Shown in pieces: positions 33,463-46,500 of a stretch of DNA of 64,000 bases. This DNA comes from Cloeon dipterum (Eukaryota; Arthropoda; Insecta; Ephemeroptera; Baetidae), in the NCBI RefSeq assembly GCF_949628265.1, contig NC_088790.1, positions 12,900,545 through 12,964,544 on the forward strand, read 5' to 3'. The translations under genes and the position numbers were made by a program. How positions within the stretch are numbered: position 1 is the stretch's first letter; every line of letters starts with the position of its first letter. The notes beneath the pieces were generated by a model. That model worked only from the letters and a program-made list of their open reading frames with translations, was not told where the DNA came from and ran no database searches.

Positions 33463-34545
33463 AAATAAAATGTAACCTGGAAAGAACTGATCTTTATTTT
33501 GAAAATTAAAGTATTATCATGTTATAACTGATTAAAGTGGTACTTTAACTTTAATTCCTTTTTATATATTAAAATTCAACGCTTTGCGTAATTTGTAAGT
33601 AAGCATTAGGTATAAATAAATCAGTGAGATAATATTAGAATAAAAAGGATTCGAAATTTGATGTATAAAAAAACTGACAGAAAAAGAGAAGTAATTTCAT
33701 AGGATTATTAGTAAATGAAATATGTATTCAAAATACAAAATTTTTATAATTTTATTTAAATAGGAAAAAACATCGTCAAGTTGTAAAATATTGTTGATTG
33801 TTAATAATATTGGAGAGCTCTTTTACAATCCTGTCAGCAGGGAGTCTCACTATCAAATGTTAAAAATTATAAGCAAACCTTGCTGCTCCACATTTTATCA
33901 TGGAATGGGAAAAGATTACTATAAAAATTGCACCCATCCTATCATCGCGAAAAATCATGGACACAAATTTTCAAATTTGTCAGAATAAAACAGCCAACCC
34001 GGCTTTAATATCTTCTCAATCGATTATTATTCTACAATATTCTAGATAGCATTATGTATTTATTCTTTCCTTCTCGACCTCGACTCTGTTTAGTGTCTAA
34101 AATAATATCCTTTTTCAGACTGATGAGATATGATACAGTCGGTTTTCGAGCGTTTAGAAGAATTCCCCTCCCTCCAAAATGTTCAACTTGAGTGGTCCTA
34201 AAGTTTCAACCAATAGCGGCTTGCAAAGACCACGTGGGTGGATTTTGCCACCTCTTGCTACAGCTGGTTCTGCTAGTAAACAACAAACTACCCACGAATT
34301 CGCTATAACACAAAGTTGTATTTATTTCAAAACAAAACACAAACAGACCCTATAAACAAACACTGAGAGAGGTAGAGTTGATTTCGCTTTGGTTACTAGA
34401 TTCTAAAGCTATCATTTTAATTATATGTAATTATCAGGAATATTTTTTGTCTCAGAACTCACAACATATGTAATTATCGTAAACATCATAGTTACACACA
34501 AAGATCAAGAGAGGTAAACCCAAGTTGAAATTGATTTGCGGCGAC
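33463..34545. other. intergenic region, SLC5 transporter to EEF1AKMT1
   Basis: It holds the SLC5 3' UTR with candidate poly(A) signals, then the upstream region of EEF1AKMT1. A 58-codon ORF at 34179-34355 (starting MFNLSGPKVS) has no recognised homology and is not called as a gene. Confidence 0.6.
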
Positions 34546-35547
34546 ATGAGTGACGACGAGGAGCCGCAGTTGTCGGCCTCTACCTTTGCCGCCCTGCAGG
34601 AGTTCTACAACGAGGAGAAGGAGCGGCAGGACAAGCTGCAGAGGATCCTTGAGAGCACCAGAGACGCTCAGGAGCTGCCGCAGTTTCAGGAAGACTGGGT
34701 ATAAAAATAAGAATTTAACTATTTGCACCTAAAATCGGTGCGAATAGGATGGACAAAAAGCATGCAGCTTCTAAATTCGCATCTAATTTGATAATCATAG
34801 CGATCGAAATTTAAGAATTTGTGACATTCATTTCTGGATTATAATGGACATGTCAGTCGTGACTACCAGCCACTTATTTGCACCTAATTTAGGCCCCCTA
34901 AAATATACACATTTTTTCCATAGATTTTGTTTTTGATTTTACAATATACATATAACAGCAATTGAGCCAGTTTTGGTACGATGACGAAACTGCAGACAGA
35001 CTCGCCCAAGAAGTCCTCACTGCTGCAGGTCCTGAGGGGAAAATTGCCCTTGTTTCGTGCCCCACCCTGTTCACTAGGATCAGGAAAGCCAACCCAAATG
35101 GTATTTGACATCGACATAAATATCTGTCTCCTTTTATATGAACTGATATGAACCTTCTAGTCACCCTGTTTGAGTATGATGAGAGATTCGCAGCATACGG
35201 CACAAATTTCTGCTTTTTCGACTACAAAAGCCCGTTGAAAATCCCTATCGAGATGGCCAGCGCCTTCGACCTTGTGGTGGCTGACCCCCCTTTCCTCTCA
35301 GAGGAATGCCTCACGAAAACAGCAGTCACCATCAGATACCTGGCCAAGGAAAAGATTCTCCTCTGCACAGGTAAGAGCGTAATAATGAATTAAATAACAA
35401 TCATTAAACTCAATCATTGCAGGGGCAGTGATGTCCGAGCTTGCACAACGACTGCTTCAACTGAGGGTGCTTGATTTCATACCGGGTCATAAAAACAATT
35501 TGGGCAACGAATTCAGGTGTTTTGCAAACTTTCAGTGTGGATTGTGA
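34546..35547 (+). CDS. EEF1AKMT1: EEF1A lysine methyltransferase 1 (former N6AMT2)
   Basis: Four exons: 34546-34698, 34959-35100, 35161-35370 and 35423-35547. They total 630 nt, or 209 aa, against about 214 aa in human. Landmarks are the N-terminal LSASTFAALQEFYNEE, then QLSQFWYDDETADRLAQEV, then VTLFEYDERFAAYG. Next is the methyltransferase motif IV D-P-P-F at residues 140-143, followed by LSEECLTKT and KILLCTG. The C-terminus, NLGNEFRCFANF, is also conserved. The enzyme transfers methyl groups from SAM to a lysine of elongation factor eEF1A in the cytosol (Lys79 in human). The DPPF motif once led to the family being named as adenine-specific DNA methylases, but eEF1A is the accepted substrate. 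The start ATG has G at -3. The 3' end faces the SLC25A26 gene only 69 bp away, so the transcripts probably overlap. Confidence 0.95.
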
Positions 35548-35616
35548 CGTAATTAAAACTTTTATCTAATTTTATATAAAATGTATATGTTTATATCTAT
35601 CACATTTAAAGTTGCA
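35548..35616. other. convergent 69-bp spacer between EEF1AKMT1 and SLC25A26
   Basis: Only 69 bp separate the stop codons of two genes that point at each other. No standard AATAAA was found for EEF1AKMT1 inside it, so its 3' UTR may run into SLC25A26. Confidence 0.7.
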
Positions 35617-36730
35617 CTAACTCAAGCCCAAGTTGGTAACCGTGACTCTGGTGAAGTCGTAGATTCCAAAAAAGACTGCACCTCCGATTGATATCCACAT
35701 CACTCTCGGAACTATCCCAGCAAACAAGCTGAAGGATTCACATTAGAATAAATTAAAGGTATCATTTCCAGTGGCATTACCCTCGAACGCCTTTTTCCGA
35801 ATAGACAGTTTTGAGCACCTTTGATATCGATCCATGGTTGCCAGAATCAGACAACATTATTCTGGTCTTTGCAACATCCAAAGGTGTTGTTACAGCAGCA
35901 GAAATCCCGCCTTATGAAAATTTAATAGAGAAATTAATTTAAAACTATGATTTTACCTGCCAACGCCCCGCAAAGTGAGGTAATTCCTGGGTCGACATGT
36001 TCAACACCTTTAATAGCAGCCAGCTCCTTTTTAAAAGCCTCCCATAGCGAAAACTGGATCACTGAAAAAGGAATTTCTCTGGCAACTGTACTTCCGAAGC
36101 CGCGATAAAGGCCGCGGACGCCATCCTTCCGAACAGCCTCCCTGGCTACAGTCAGGGCGGAAAGGTGTCTCGCGGTTGTTTGTCTTCGTTGCTTGACAAC
36201 CTCCACCGGAACTCTCACCACGCACGCTGCCTAAAGATTTACTAATTTAATCCGTGAACAGGACCAATAAATTTGTAAACAAACCAATTCTCCAAGGCTA
36301 GCGGCTGCCATGTGGACAAGAAAAGCATGCTGAGGAGGCAATAGAGGAAGGCCAAACCTTTTCACCGTGTCGTAAGTGCAGAAAAATACGGCGGCTGTAA
36401 TTGTTATCATACAAAAATTGAAATTAATCACCCTCGCCATTGAGATATTATGCAAACCATTGGGCGCAGAGCCGAGTGCAGCCGGTCCAACGCCGGAGTA
36501 GATTCCGCGGAAACCGCCGGATTTCCAAAAGCCAGCATGGCTCTGCAGACGCGTCTTTAATGTGTCCAATGGAAATAGGGCAATGTCCACTGCCGTTCCT
36601 GCCGCACCACCTGACTGAAAGAAGTGTTTAACTCGTTTAACTTAAGTTTCTTGGGGAAGATTGAGAAAAGGGAGAAAAGCAATCTTTTTACCGCCAAGGA
36701 GACGAGAAAAGTTGGTTCAATCGCAGTCAT
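35617..36730 (-). CDS. SLC25A26: mitochondrial S-adenosylmethionine carrier
   Basis: Six exons on the minus strand: 36692-36730, 36458-36614, 36285-36394, 35957-36230, 35781-35910 and 35617-35728. They total 822 nt, or 273 aa, against 274 aa for human SLC25A26. The three mitochondrial-carrier repeats are each marked by P-x-[DE]-x-x-K: PLDTLKTR from residue 28, PVEVVKQR in repeat 2 and PLDVAKTR in repeat 3. SAMC-type context includes GVGPAALGSAPNAAVFF, REIPFSVIQFSLWE and AGISAAVTTPLDVAKTR. In the family, this inner-membrane carrier exchanges cytosolic SAM for matrix S-adenosylhomocysteine, feeding mitochondrial methylation. The first coding exon is only 13 codons, starting MTAIEPTFLVSLA; its ATG has G at -3. 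For exon 2 I chose the acceptor giving SGGAAGTAVDIALF; a nearby CAG offers an alternative but does not keep the frame as well. Confidence 0.95.
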
Positions 36731-37594
36731 TTCTTGGTTGGGGCCAAGGAAAACCCGGAGTGTTTAAAGTTTTTGTTGAATCCATAACATTATGAGTCAG
36801 AATTGTCTTGTAATTTGAATGTAAAATGAGTGGCGAGCGTGAAGCTGTTGATGGAGGATGGTCTCTATTGATTTTTATACCAGCTGAAATGCACGTGGTA
36901 GGCTTGCCGGAATTTTGGCGCCAAATCTGGACAAAGTTTGAAAATTGAACACTTGAAGGTCCTCTGTATAATCCCTATGGCACAACTGGCACAACAACTA
37001 TACAGGGAGCAAAATACGTTCGCGCATAATTTTTTCAACCTTTTCAAGAAATGATGCAGATTATAATTTTATTAGCTGTGAATGGGAGGGAATTTGGGTG
37101 GGGAGAGAGAAAGAGTTGACTATTTTTAGACTTTCCCAGCTTCCGTACCAGACGCTTTTAAAATATTATTTGTCTTAAATATAACATGACATTTAAATTT
37201 CATATTACTGGTACAAATTTTGCTCAATTAATATATGACATATTTTTCAATCTATTATTATATAATAAAATCATCTTAGTTCAAGCTGATCCCAAACAAA
37301 AGAGATACGGAGAATTATTGATTTTGTTATATAGCTATTTATTATTAAAATGCATGCTCTTCCCATATTTACTTATCCATGCTATTATATTTAGAAAATA
37401 AAATTTTATTACAATCCGAGATTGATTACATAATGTTAATAATTTATTTAAAAAAATATTCGCTAGCTCCAGCGTGTACATCAGTGTCAACAAAATATGC
37501 CATCCAATTAACTTAATGGATTGCCTGTGTCGTACACCAGCAATATTATTATAAAAGTATGAGAGGTGATGCATAGATAAAATTTTTAATTTTG
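36731..37594. other. intergenic region, AHI1 3' end to SLC25A26 promoter
   Basis: Both neighbours are on the minus strand. The region holds the 3' UTR of AHI1, with TTTATT (AATAAA on the minus strand) at 37338-37343 and 37443-37448, and then the upstream region of SLC25A26. No SH3-like exon was found here. Confidence 0.6.
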
Positions 37595-40500
37595 TCACAG
37601 CAATCTGCGCTCCGACGATGAACGATCGTTTTTATCCGCAGCGCCTGTCAACAACACCCGATCGATGCGCGCGATGATGTCCTGCAGGCGCAAGTGGTCC
37701 ACGTTTAATTGATGCGGAGACGGTTGTTGCAGCTGCCGCTGTGCCGTGTCTGCGGCAATCGATGCCCTGTCTGCCGCTGCACAGATTAGAACCGATGTTG
37801 AATAGAGTGGAGATTAAATAAAAAAATTACAGCTGGGCATCCAAAGTTGCACTGGGCTCGGACCGAAGTAGCCGACGGCCATCAGGTGCGCGTGAGGGTG
37901 GAAACACAAAGCGGTCGCCGGCGGACACTCGCCTCCCCCGCCGGACACACTGGCCAGAACTTTGCCAGTGTCCGCCTGCCAGACAACAAAGGAGCCGTCC
38001 TCGCTTCCCCCGATCAGCAGCGAGCCGCACGGGCTTAAACACAAGCCCGTCTGGATTCTGAAAATTTATTTTATGAATTTATTAATATCTATTTGCTCGT
38101 TTTCAGAAAATATAGGAATTCTGCTTTCTTTATCACGAAAAATCGTTGAATGTTTAATCCAGAAAACTACTAAAAGACTGCACTGTTTTAAGTGCTTTCC
38201 AAAATGTAAATAATCCCTCAAAATCACTGGATTGAAATTAAAATATTTAAAAATTATCGAATTACAGTTTAGTAACGTATACTTTCCGAATAACCATTCC
38301 AAATTTTATGATTTTTTATTATTTAATAAATCCGGGAAAATAAAAACCTGCACTTTGCCTCCTGAACTCTGCATTAAATTTAAAGAAACATTAAATATAT
38401 TTGAATTAAAATTTTAAACTTAAAGTCTACCGAGAAATCACAGCGTATTACGCGAATTTTTTGGCCATGCGGCACAAAATTCGCAGCGCCACATATTTTC
38501 ACATTCCTTCTTAACTTTTGGAGCGTCAAATATGCGAAAAACATATTCATTCTCGGGAGCAGAAGAATGTTTCATTAGTGGAATTAAGGTTGTTTGAATT
38601 GTTAAGAAATTAAATTTTCTCACGCAAGAAATTCCACCTCGCTGCTGCAATGGCAGCCGCTCATTTTGAATCAATGGCCGCACGATTCATGCCCAGTCTT
38701 GAAATAGTTCACAGAGAGCAGAGGTAGTGTATCAAAAGAGCCGCACTGCGTAGTTTAATCACAAACGATGCACTTAGCTTTGCTATAGGCTTGAATGTAG
38801 GCCGCGGTTTTTTTCAAGCTCAAAGCTTAACATACTCTTTCAGCAGTTTATAGAAGGCAAAAAAAAAGACTAACTGACAGGAAATTAAAAGAATATTTTT
38901 AATTTGCAAAGCTTACAACTTTAATTTGAAAATATAATTTTAGATTTGAGTTTAGAAACGTCCTGTCAGTAAAATCTGCGGAAATTACTTACTTATGCGA
39001 AAGGGCGCCTAAAAAACTCTGCAGCATGACTCCAGTGAGGACATCAATCATGCGGACAACGCTGTCCCGCGCCGATATGAAAATGCGTTTTCCGCTGGGG
39101 TGCACCTGAATTGCACTGATAGAAACGCCTCTCAGGTCGGCAAGCAAAAACTCGCGTTGCAGTGTCCACTCGAGTCCGTCACTGCTTGTCCACGAAAGGA
39201 CGTGGCCCTCGCTATCTGCCGAGTAAAGCGTCTTGTTGCAGTCAAAGCAAATCGAGGTCACAAAACCTTGGTGGCCGTCTAGTTCCTGCCACAGCTGTGC
39301 GAAATTTATAGATTAATCTATGCAAAGACTAAACCCAAGCTAACAATACAAATTTGACCTATTAATTTCATTCGCTCACTGATGTTTTTTTGTAAATATT
39401 TTACTTTTTAGAACTGAGGGAACGAAACTTTTGATACTTGTAATCGAGGTCACTCTAATAAAAGTTTCTGATTGAATATATATGTTAAATTCTGAAAAAA
39501 TGCATCTGATCTATTCCTGCACATTGCAAGAAACTCGGTCAACTGTTTCTTTCAAATTTAAATAATTATCGAATGGAAATTTCCAATGAAAAAGACTTTT
39601 CACTTTTCATGTGGCTTTTGCTTGATTTACCACCGCTGAAAGGAGGGAGAAAAAATCCTACTTGAAAGCACGGAAGTTTTCTAATAGTGATAGAGTAGAA
39701 ATCACTAGGTGACGTCTTGCTAGAGGGAGTTGATTGGAATTTACTTACATCGAACTCGTCGTCATCCTGATCATTACATTTCCACACCCGTAGAGTTTTA
39801 TCTTTGCTGCCGCTGACGATGGCATTCCTCTCGCCTGGTACGAACTTTGCGCAGTAGACAAACGAGGGATGTGGAAGCATCTAGACGGGTGAGAGGCGAC
39901 AAAACTTACACTTCACAAAAGTAAATCTTGAATACTCAGGTAAACGAAACGAGAGCTAAGCTGTAAACTTTCGCTGCGCTTTTAAACTTCCGTGAGACAC
40001 GTTCAAAGGGAATTGAACTATTGTTGAAATAGACTTAATTGAAGGTTGACGAAATCCCGAAAAAGCGGATAGAATAGAAAGGGAAGGAATAGAACAATAT
40101 CTGGCACTCGAAGACCTTCATGATTTCGTAGTAAATAAAACATAGATCCATAAATAATTTTTGCTGTCATATATTATATTGTTTTAAGAAAATTAAATTG
40201 GCACTGTGCCTGCCAAATCCTGCATTAAAATCGGTAAAATGTTTTTAAAATCACAATTTTAATTATGAACTCTACAAAAGAAATATTGTGTGATAAGAGG
40301 CAAAACCACTTTTCAGGCGAAGATGTGAAGGATTCGGTGCAAAAATAAATGCATGAAAACAGTATGAATTTTGTTGAAATCCTGCAATCAATAGTTTCTT
40401 TCGCTCCCTGATTTAAAAAAATCAGCGTGAAATTAAAAAAAAACATTTCTTTCGTTTTTCCTTGTTAGAGGAAATCAGAGTTCATCTGGTTAGGGTTTGT

Positions 40501-43500
40501 TTCCTCGTATAGTTTGGGCGAGCAGGGATAAAGAGATGGATTTTGTCGTACCTTAGCAATGATCTCATTTTGCACGTCCCATACAATGGCGAGGCAGTCT
40601 GCGGAGGAAGAGACGAGCCATTTATCATCGTGCAGCCAGGAGAGGCAGTAGATCAGTCCCTCGTGGCCCTCCAGGCAGCTTTTGAGCCCAAAGTCGGCAG
40701 CCTGCGTGTGCGAGTTGGAAATAAAGTAGTGCGCCTCGCAAATTTAGATCATAAAAGTTATCCATTATGCATACTTGGAAGACGTGGATAGTTTGGTTGG
40801 TGGCGGCCGCCAAAAAGTTGCCCGACGGCGCAAAAGCCAAGTTGAGGCAGGGAAACGTCACGGCTGCAAGCGATTTGTTCAGCTTGTCCGGCACTTTGCA
40901 CAAGTGGCCATCCTTCCGCGCCAACGCTGGATCAAAGTCCTAGCAGAGATAAATGAATTTCAAACCTATTCGAGCTGACAATGAGCGTCGCGAACTGACA
41001 TTTAGAATAGCGTCAGGTGGAAAATAGAAAACCAGATATTAAAATTTGTCGGGGTTTGGGCAATCGTTTTTGTTTGCAAATGAGCAATAATCAGACTTTA
41101 GAGCCTCGGAACCCTTAAGAAGACTTAAGATTTTCTTTTATAAAAACCGAAATAACATCCACCCAATCGACTCCAAGAGCTATGTTGTCTTCTCAAAACG
41201 TCAAAAATTGCTAACGCCTATATGAACGAAATAAAAGTACGATCGAGAAAGGAATGGGACATTTAACATAAATACATGAACATAAATAAGAATGAGAAAG
41301 TTTTTAAAGCAGCTGATATAAGCATAGGAAAAGAAAATTATATTGTGGATTTCAACTCATATTTTCAATTCTATAGAGGCCTGTTTGCTCCTTTTTAATT
41401 AATTAATTTCCTTGTAAAAGGCTTTAAAAAACTCTTTCTTTATGTTTAATAGTTAATTTGAAGGCTAATTTTACTTTCTTATCATTTTGCTCTTCTGCGC
41501 TTGGAGCTAAAAAGTTTATAAATAGAGTCCCTGAGGTACCTAAAAAAATGGAAAACTAATTTTGTGTTCTCGTCGGAGAAAATAAAAGGCGCTGCGCTGG
41601 AAGTTTCCAGTTCTCTCATTTCCCCGACAGCAAATCCTCAACTTAACGAACTAGTCATTAAAAACTCCATCGCAACAAATCCGTAACAGCCGCAGAGACG
41701 AATCATTTGGAAGCTCATTTGAAGAATCAAAAGGCGGAAAACGGGTCACGCACCTTGTTAACTCGCGATCCGTTTTGTACGTCTATTCTACTGCCGCTTG
41801 CAGGCCGTCCATCATCGACGATGTCACGGCCATTGTTGATGCGTTGTATGCCACCGTTATTGTTGTTGGTGCTGCTGTTGCTGATTTCGCGGGTCCTGTG
41901 AGCCTCCGTTCCGCGAACAGTGACAAAGACGGAGAACCGCGTCTTCTTCCATGGACCGCGGTTCCACCAGCCAAACACGGTCTTTTAAACAGAAAGGAAA
42001 AATGCTTTATTTTGTGTTTGCGACGAAGTCATCTCCAATTTATATAGCTCAATTTATAGGATTTGATTTAGTTATAAAAATGTTGGAGGGACAAATTCTA
42101 ACAGTAGATTTTCTTCTCTGAAGCAAAAAATATTATCTTAAAATAACCAGACGAATATGATATATAACAACGGTCTTACGTCAATCATTATTTTTTTACC
42201 AGGTCTGAAGCAAATATTTTGCTGATCAAGTTTCACATTTTACGTCGTTGAAAGATAAAGGAGCAAGATACTTACTTTGAAACTGTGCGATGAAGAGAAT
42301 TTCGGCAGGCTGAGTGGCTCGTAAATCTGCAGGCGCAGTTTGGAGCTAATATTGTACTCTCCGGTTGATGCTCTCAATTTGAGAAATGCCCAGCCGATGC
42401 AACGCTCTTGCAGGTCTAAAAGCAACAGATTTATTTATTTCAATCCAATATTAATAGAAACTGGAGGCAAACAATTTCTCATATGAAGTGGAAAGTGAAA
42501 AGGGATATTAATATATTGATATCAAGACAACCTTTCACTTGAAAATGTTCATTGTTTAAATTATTTGCCATGTTATATGTTCCAAGAATATTTCTCAAAT
42601 ATACAAGCAGTTTCCATGCGATAAATAACCATCCCTCGAAAACTTCGCTCCAAACTTAAACATCACTTGTGTTGTGTAAAATTATTCACCTGAACTAGGG
42701 ACTCTTACCTATCTTTGTGTAACACGAGGAATACGAGCTCAGTTTGGGCACAAACAACTCCAGAAATAGCACAGTGTTGCTCTCCAAAGCCTGTTTTAAA
42801 GGCAAACAAAACACCAAGTCCTCTTCCACGGTGGCTAGTTTTCCTTTGAATTTTGAGACGAGCCCCGTAGACGACGCCGTTATCGTGTCTTCATGACTGG
42901 TTTTGAATTCACACCCACTCTCAACGTCCAAAACGTGCACCCGGAGGAAAATCCCGGCCGCCGGCATCGACGGCAGAGGCACTTCGCACACGTGAACAGA
43001 CACCTTCAACAACGTGTCTGTGCTCTCAGGAAGTTGTGCTGGAAAAATTAATTTGAATATTGATTTCTCACAATAAGTAGCTCGGAAACTTAATCTAGAA
43101 CTTCGAAAGTCTTCTTTTTTGGTCATACCATACGACCAGACTTGTAAATCATTTTTAAATATTTAAAAAATGTTGTCGCAGTTAAAAAATATTTAAACTG
43201 AAAAATCCTTTACATTAATATCATTTGATCAGAGGCAAATCTGGCCTTGCACCTTACAATAGTGAAAAACATAATTAAATCTCAACTGGCTTTATTTTTC
43301 AATTTAAATCAGTCCTTGAAGACCTCTTAATGCGTCAATCACAGAAATTGCTAAATAAATTCAGTTAACTCCCATAGCACATAGCAAAGCCTTAGAGAAA
43401 CGTTTGAGTGACATTCAAAGCCGCGACTAATCTGATTTCAAAAAGCTTTTAACAGCTTCATTCTGCTAGTAAAATGGAAAATTCTGCACGCAATATGATT

Positions 43501-46500
43501 AGATGCCAGATAGGCCACCTGCTCCACATGGGAGTCGACTCTTTTGCATATCTCTTTCAAATGCAGGCGCTCGTGTGTAGCGCTGCCTATGCTCACGCTT
43601 CAACGTCCTGCTGGCACGTTTCCCTCTTTTTAAATTCAATTTCAGGGTTTCCTTCCAAGCCGGCAACACAAAAAGAAGCAAGAATAGCGAACAAGACCGA
43701 AAATGCACTAAGAGGAAAAGAACGACTTTCCGCACTTCACTGTGCTTTGTGGGAATACTTTTAACGGCCTTCTCAACTTTCCAGATGCAAAGTGACTCAA
43801 ATTTGTCGTTAAAACTTTTACTTAATGCTAAGAAAGATGATTTAGAGTGTGTTGCTAATTTTTAGCAAATTGAAAAAGGTGCATATTTTTCTGAAACAGT
43901 CCTAAAAATCAGAAGTTATGTATTTTTAAGAAAAAGAAGAAAAAGAATACAATTTTGAGGAATAGGGTTTAAATTAATTTACAATGATCTTGAAAATATA
44001 ATCGTTGAGTTGTTCGAAATTTTAATAGAGTTTGGCTTATTTTTAGGTATGCAATAGATTACAAAAATTTTGTCTTCAAAGTTCAATAAAATTGTTCCCC
44101 GAAGAACTTTGTATCCCCTTTATATAAAAGCGGAATATATTGCTGCCCACTGGATTAATTACTGACAAGATAAATTGAGCTGATGAAGAGAGAAGGAAAA
44201 GGAGAAGTAAAAGCAAAAACAGGGCAACGAGAGTGAAAAGATGAAACGGAGCGGACAAACGCTGGCAGTCGATCTAATTAAAGCACTTTGGGCTGCGAAA
44301 GAGAAGAAAACAGATTGTTAAAGTTGATCAACCCTTACATTTCGGCACTGCCTGTACACTCGGGCTCATTGGTTTCAGCTCAATCGATGCCTCCTGTTGC
44401 TGCTGCTCTTCCAATTTGCGTCTCCGCCGTTTTGACTGAAGAGCCGGTTGCTTCTCAGCCACTGGCGACGAGCAGACAGAAGCAGCGCTAAGCGAATTCC
44501 TCGAATCCGTGATTTTCAAAGGTGACTGGCAGGGCAAAAGAAAGTAAGCAAGATCGCAATTGATTTGAGCTGAACAAGCAATTACCGACGCTACAAAGGA
44601 CCGTCTGGGATGACGTTTTAGGCGATAGCAAAACATGTTCTCTCAACTCCAGAGATGTTTTATCAAAGCCCGGCTTATTTCAATTTTGCGTTCACTATTT
44701 TTTACTCTCCGGGAATATACACGTCGATAGCGTTCATTCAAAAAGACAGATTATATTTTTGTTTAAGCTCACAACAATTTTACTTCTGAAAATAATTTCA
44801 AGATAAAAGAAAAAATATTTTTGATCCTTTTTGGTTTAGTTACAACCGGTTTAATAAGAACTCTTGCTTGCCTTAATTGCTGGAAATTTTCAGGGGCTGC
44901 TAAGTCTTGACTTTTTGATCCTTGAGAACGTGAATTCAAGGTCACATCCGAATGTATTTTGCTACAGATCTATTTATTTGTTTTAGCAACCCCCCGCCCT
45001 CCTCCCCTCGACAGACCGGCGAAACGCGAACTTGTCCTACTCTTTCCAGACCCATCACACCAGAGTCGAATTTTCCTATTTCGTCAACCCATACCTACCC
45101 CAAAAGCGATTCGATATTAGTTATTTACCAACCACCCCAATCATCCCCAACCCACCTCCCCCGACCCCCACCCTTCCTCCAAAATCTGGATCGCTTTAAC
45201 GCGAACTCGTCCTTAGCTCCGCAGACGCATAAAACCGCGCAGAGTCGAATTTCCCTCTTCAGTCAACCCCGACCTACCCCAAAAGTGATTCGATATTCGT
45301 TCTCTACCTGGAATCCTGATCATCCCCCACCCCCCTGACCCCTCCACCTTCCCTCCCCAAATTGGATAGCCTATAAGCGAACTCAACTTTAAAATGCCTA
45401 AAACTATGCTGAAGTTTTTGGGAAAAGTCATCACAGCCTCGACAGTATTAAACGTTTTTTACTGCTTAATTTTTCTTAAATATTAGACAATTTCAAGCAT
45501 TTCATAGCTTTTCAGAGCAATAATCATAATAAATATAAATCATAATAATATATTTTTGGTACGTAAAAGCTACTAGGGATGATGCACAAAAAATAGTCGA
45601 CCGTCTAAAAATCCCAATCCTATACTCACAACCAGCAAAATATAATGCTTCTTTATTTTTCAACTGACTATTTTCAATTGGTAGAAATAGATCAAGGATC
45701 TTTCAAGCGCTGCGATCAATAAAGCCAATTTATAGGGCCACGTAATGACTCGTTTCCTAGGCAGCACGTTTTCAATTCACTTCAAATAATATTTTCCATA
45801 CCTTATCCGCACTGCTGCAGCTCTTCGCCGGACTGCTGCTGACCCTGATGCCTTCCTCCTCGAGCGAATTTAAAACAGTCGGGTCCAGTGGGACTCCTTC
45901 CCCACTCGATATGTCTGAAAGTTCTCTCTGGTCCATTGGCGACATGTGTTGTTGGCGCCGAATCGGTTTAATTGGTGCCAAAACTCGAGGACCACCTGCA
46001 AGCAATTTGCTTGGCGTTCTGCTTGTAAAAAAGCAATTTTCGGTTACAAAATTTGTCCCCTCGTTCGCGTCGATATCATTATACCGTGCAAATTGATCGT
46101 CGTCATCAAGCTCGGCGCCCAAGTTAAAAACACCTGCTTCCGCACGTTCCAGTGCCATGTCCTCGCGCACATTTTGGGTTGAAATCAAAGTTTGCTGTGC
46201 GTGAGAATTAATTAAAAATTTTACAACAATTATGATTTTTTTATTTTATGGCTATTTAAAAAATATTCAATTAAATATCAAAATTATGCGTTACGTGCAA
46301 ACTAAAAGTAAACACACGCAAACCATTGACGTGTGCATACTTGAATAATTTATTCAACTGTGGTGACATTCTGCGCTGCTAAATATCTAATTTAGAGATG
46401 AATAGCGTGTTTCAACATAACCACACGCAGAGGCTATAATCGAGTGCTTATAGAACTGGAATTCACAGCAGCATTGTGCAATTAATGTTGTGCTTAATGA

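Noticed and set aside
34179..34355. 58-codon ORF starting MFNLSGPKVS upstream of EEF1AKMT1
   Set aside because: No homology recognised, no convincing donor linking it to a further exon, and no likeness to the EEF1AKMT1 N-terminus. Left as a possible untranslated or chance ORF.
38438..38683. 81-codon minus-strand ORF with CEFC and other Cys in an AHI1 intron
   Set aside because: Considered as a zinc-finger fragment, but the Cys/His spacing fits no known finger and there is no ATG start.
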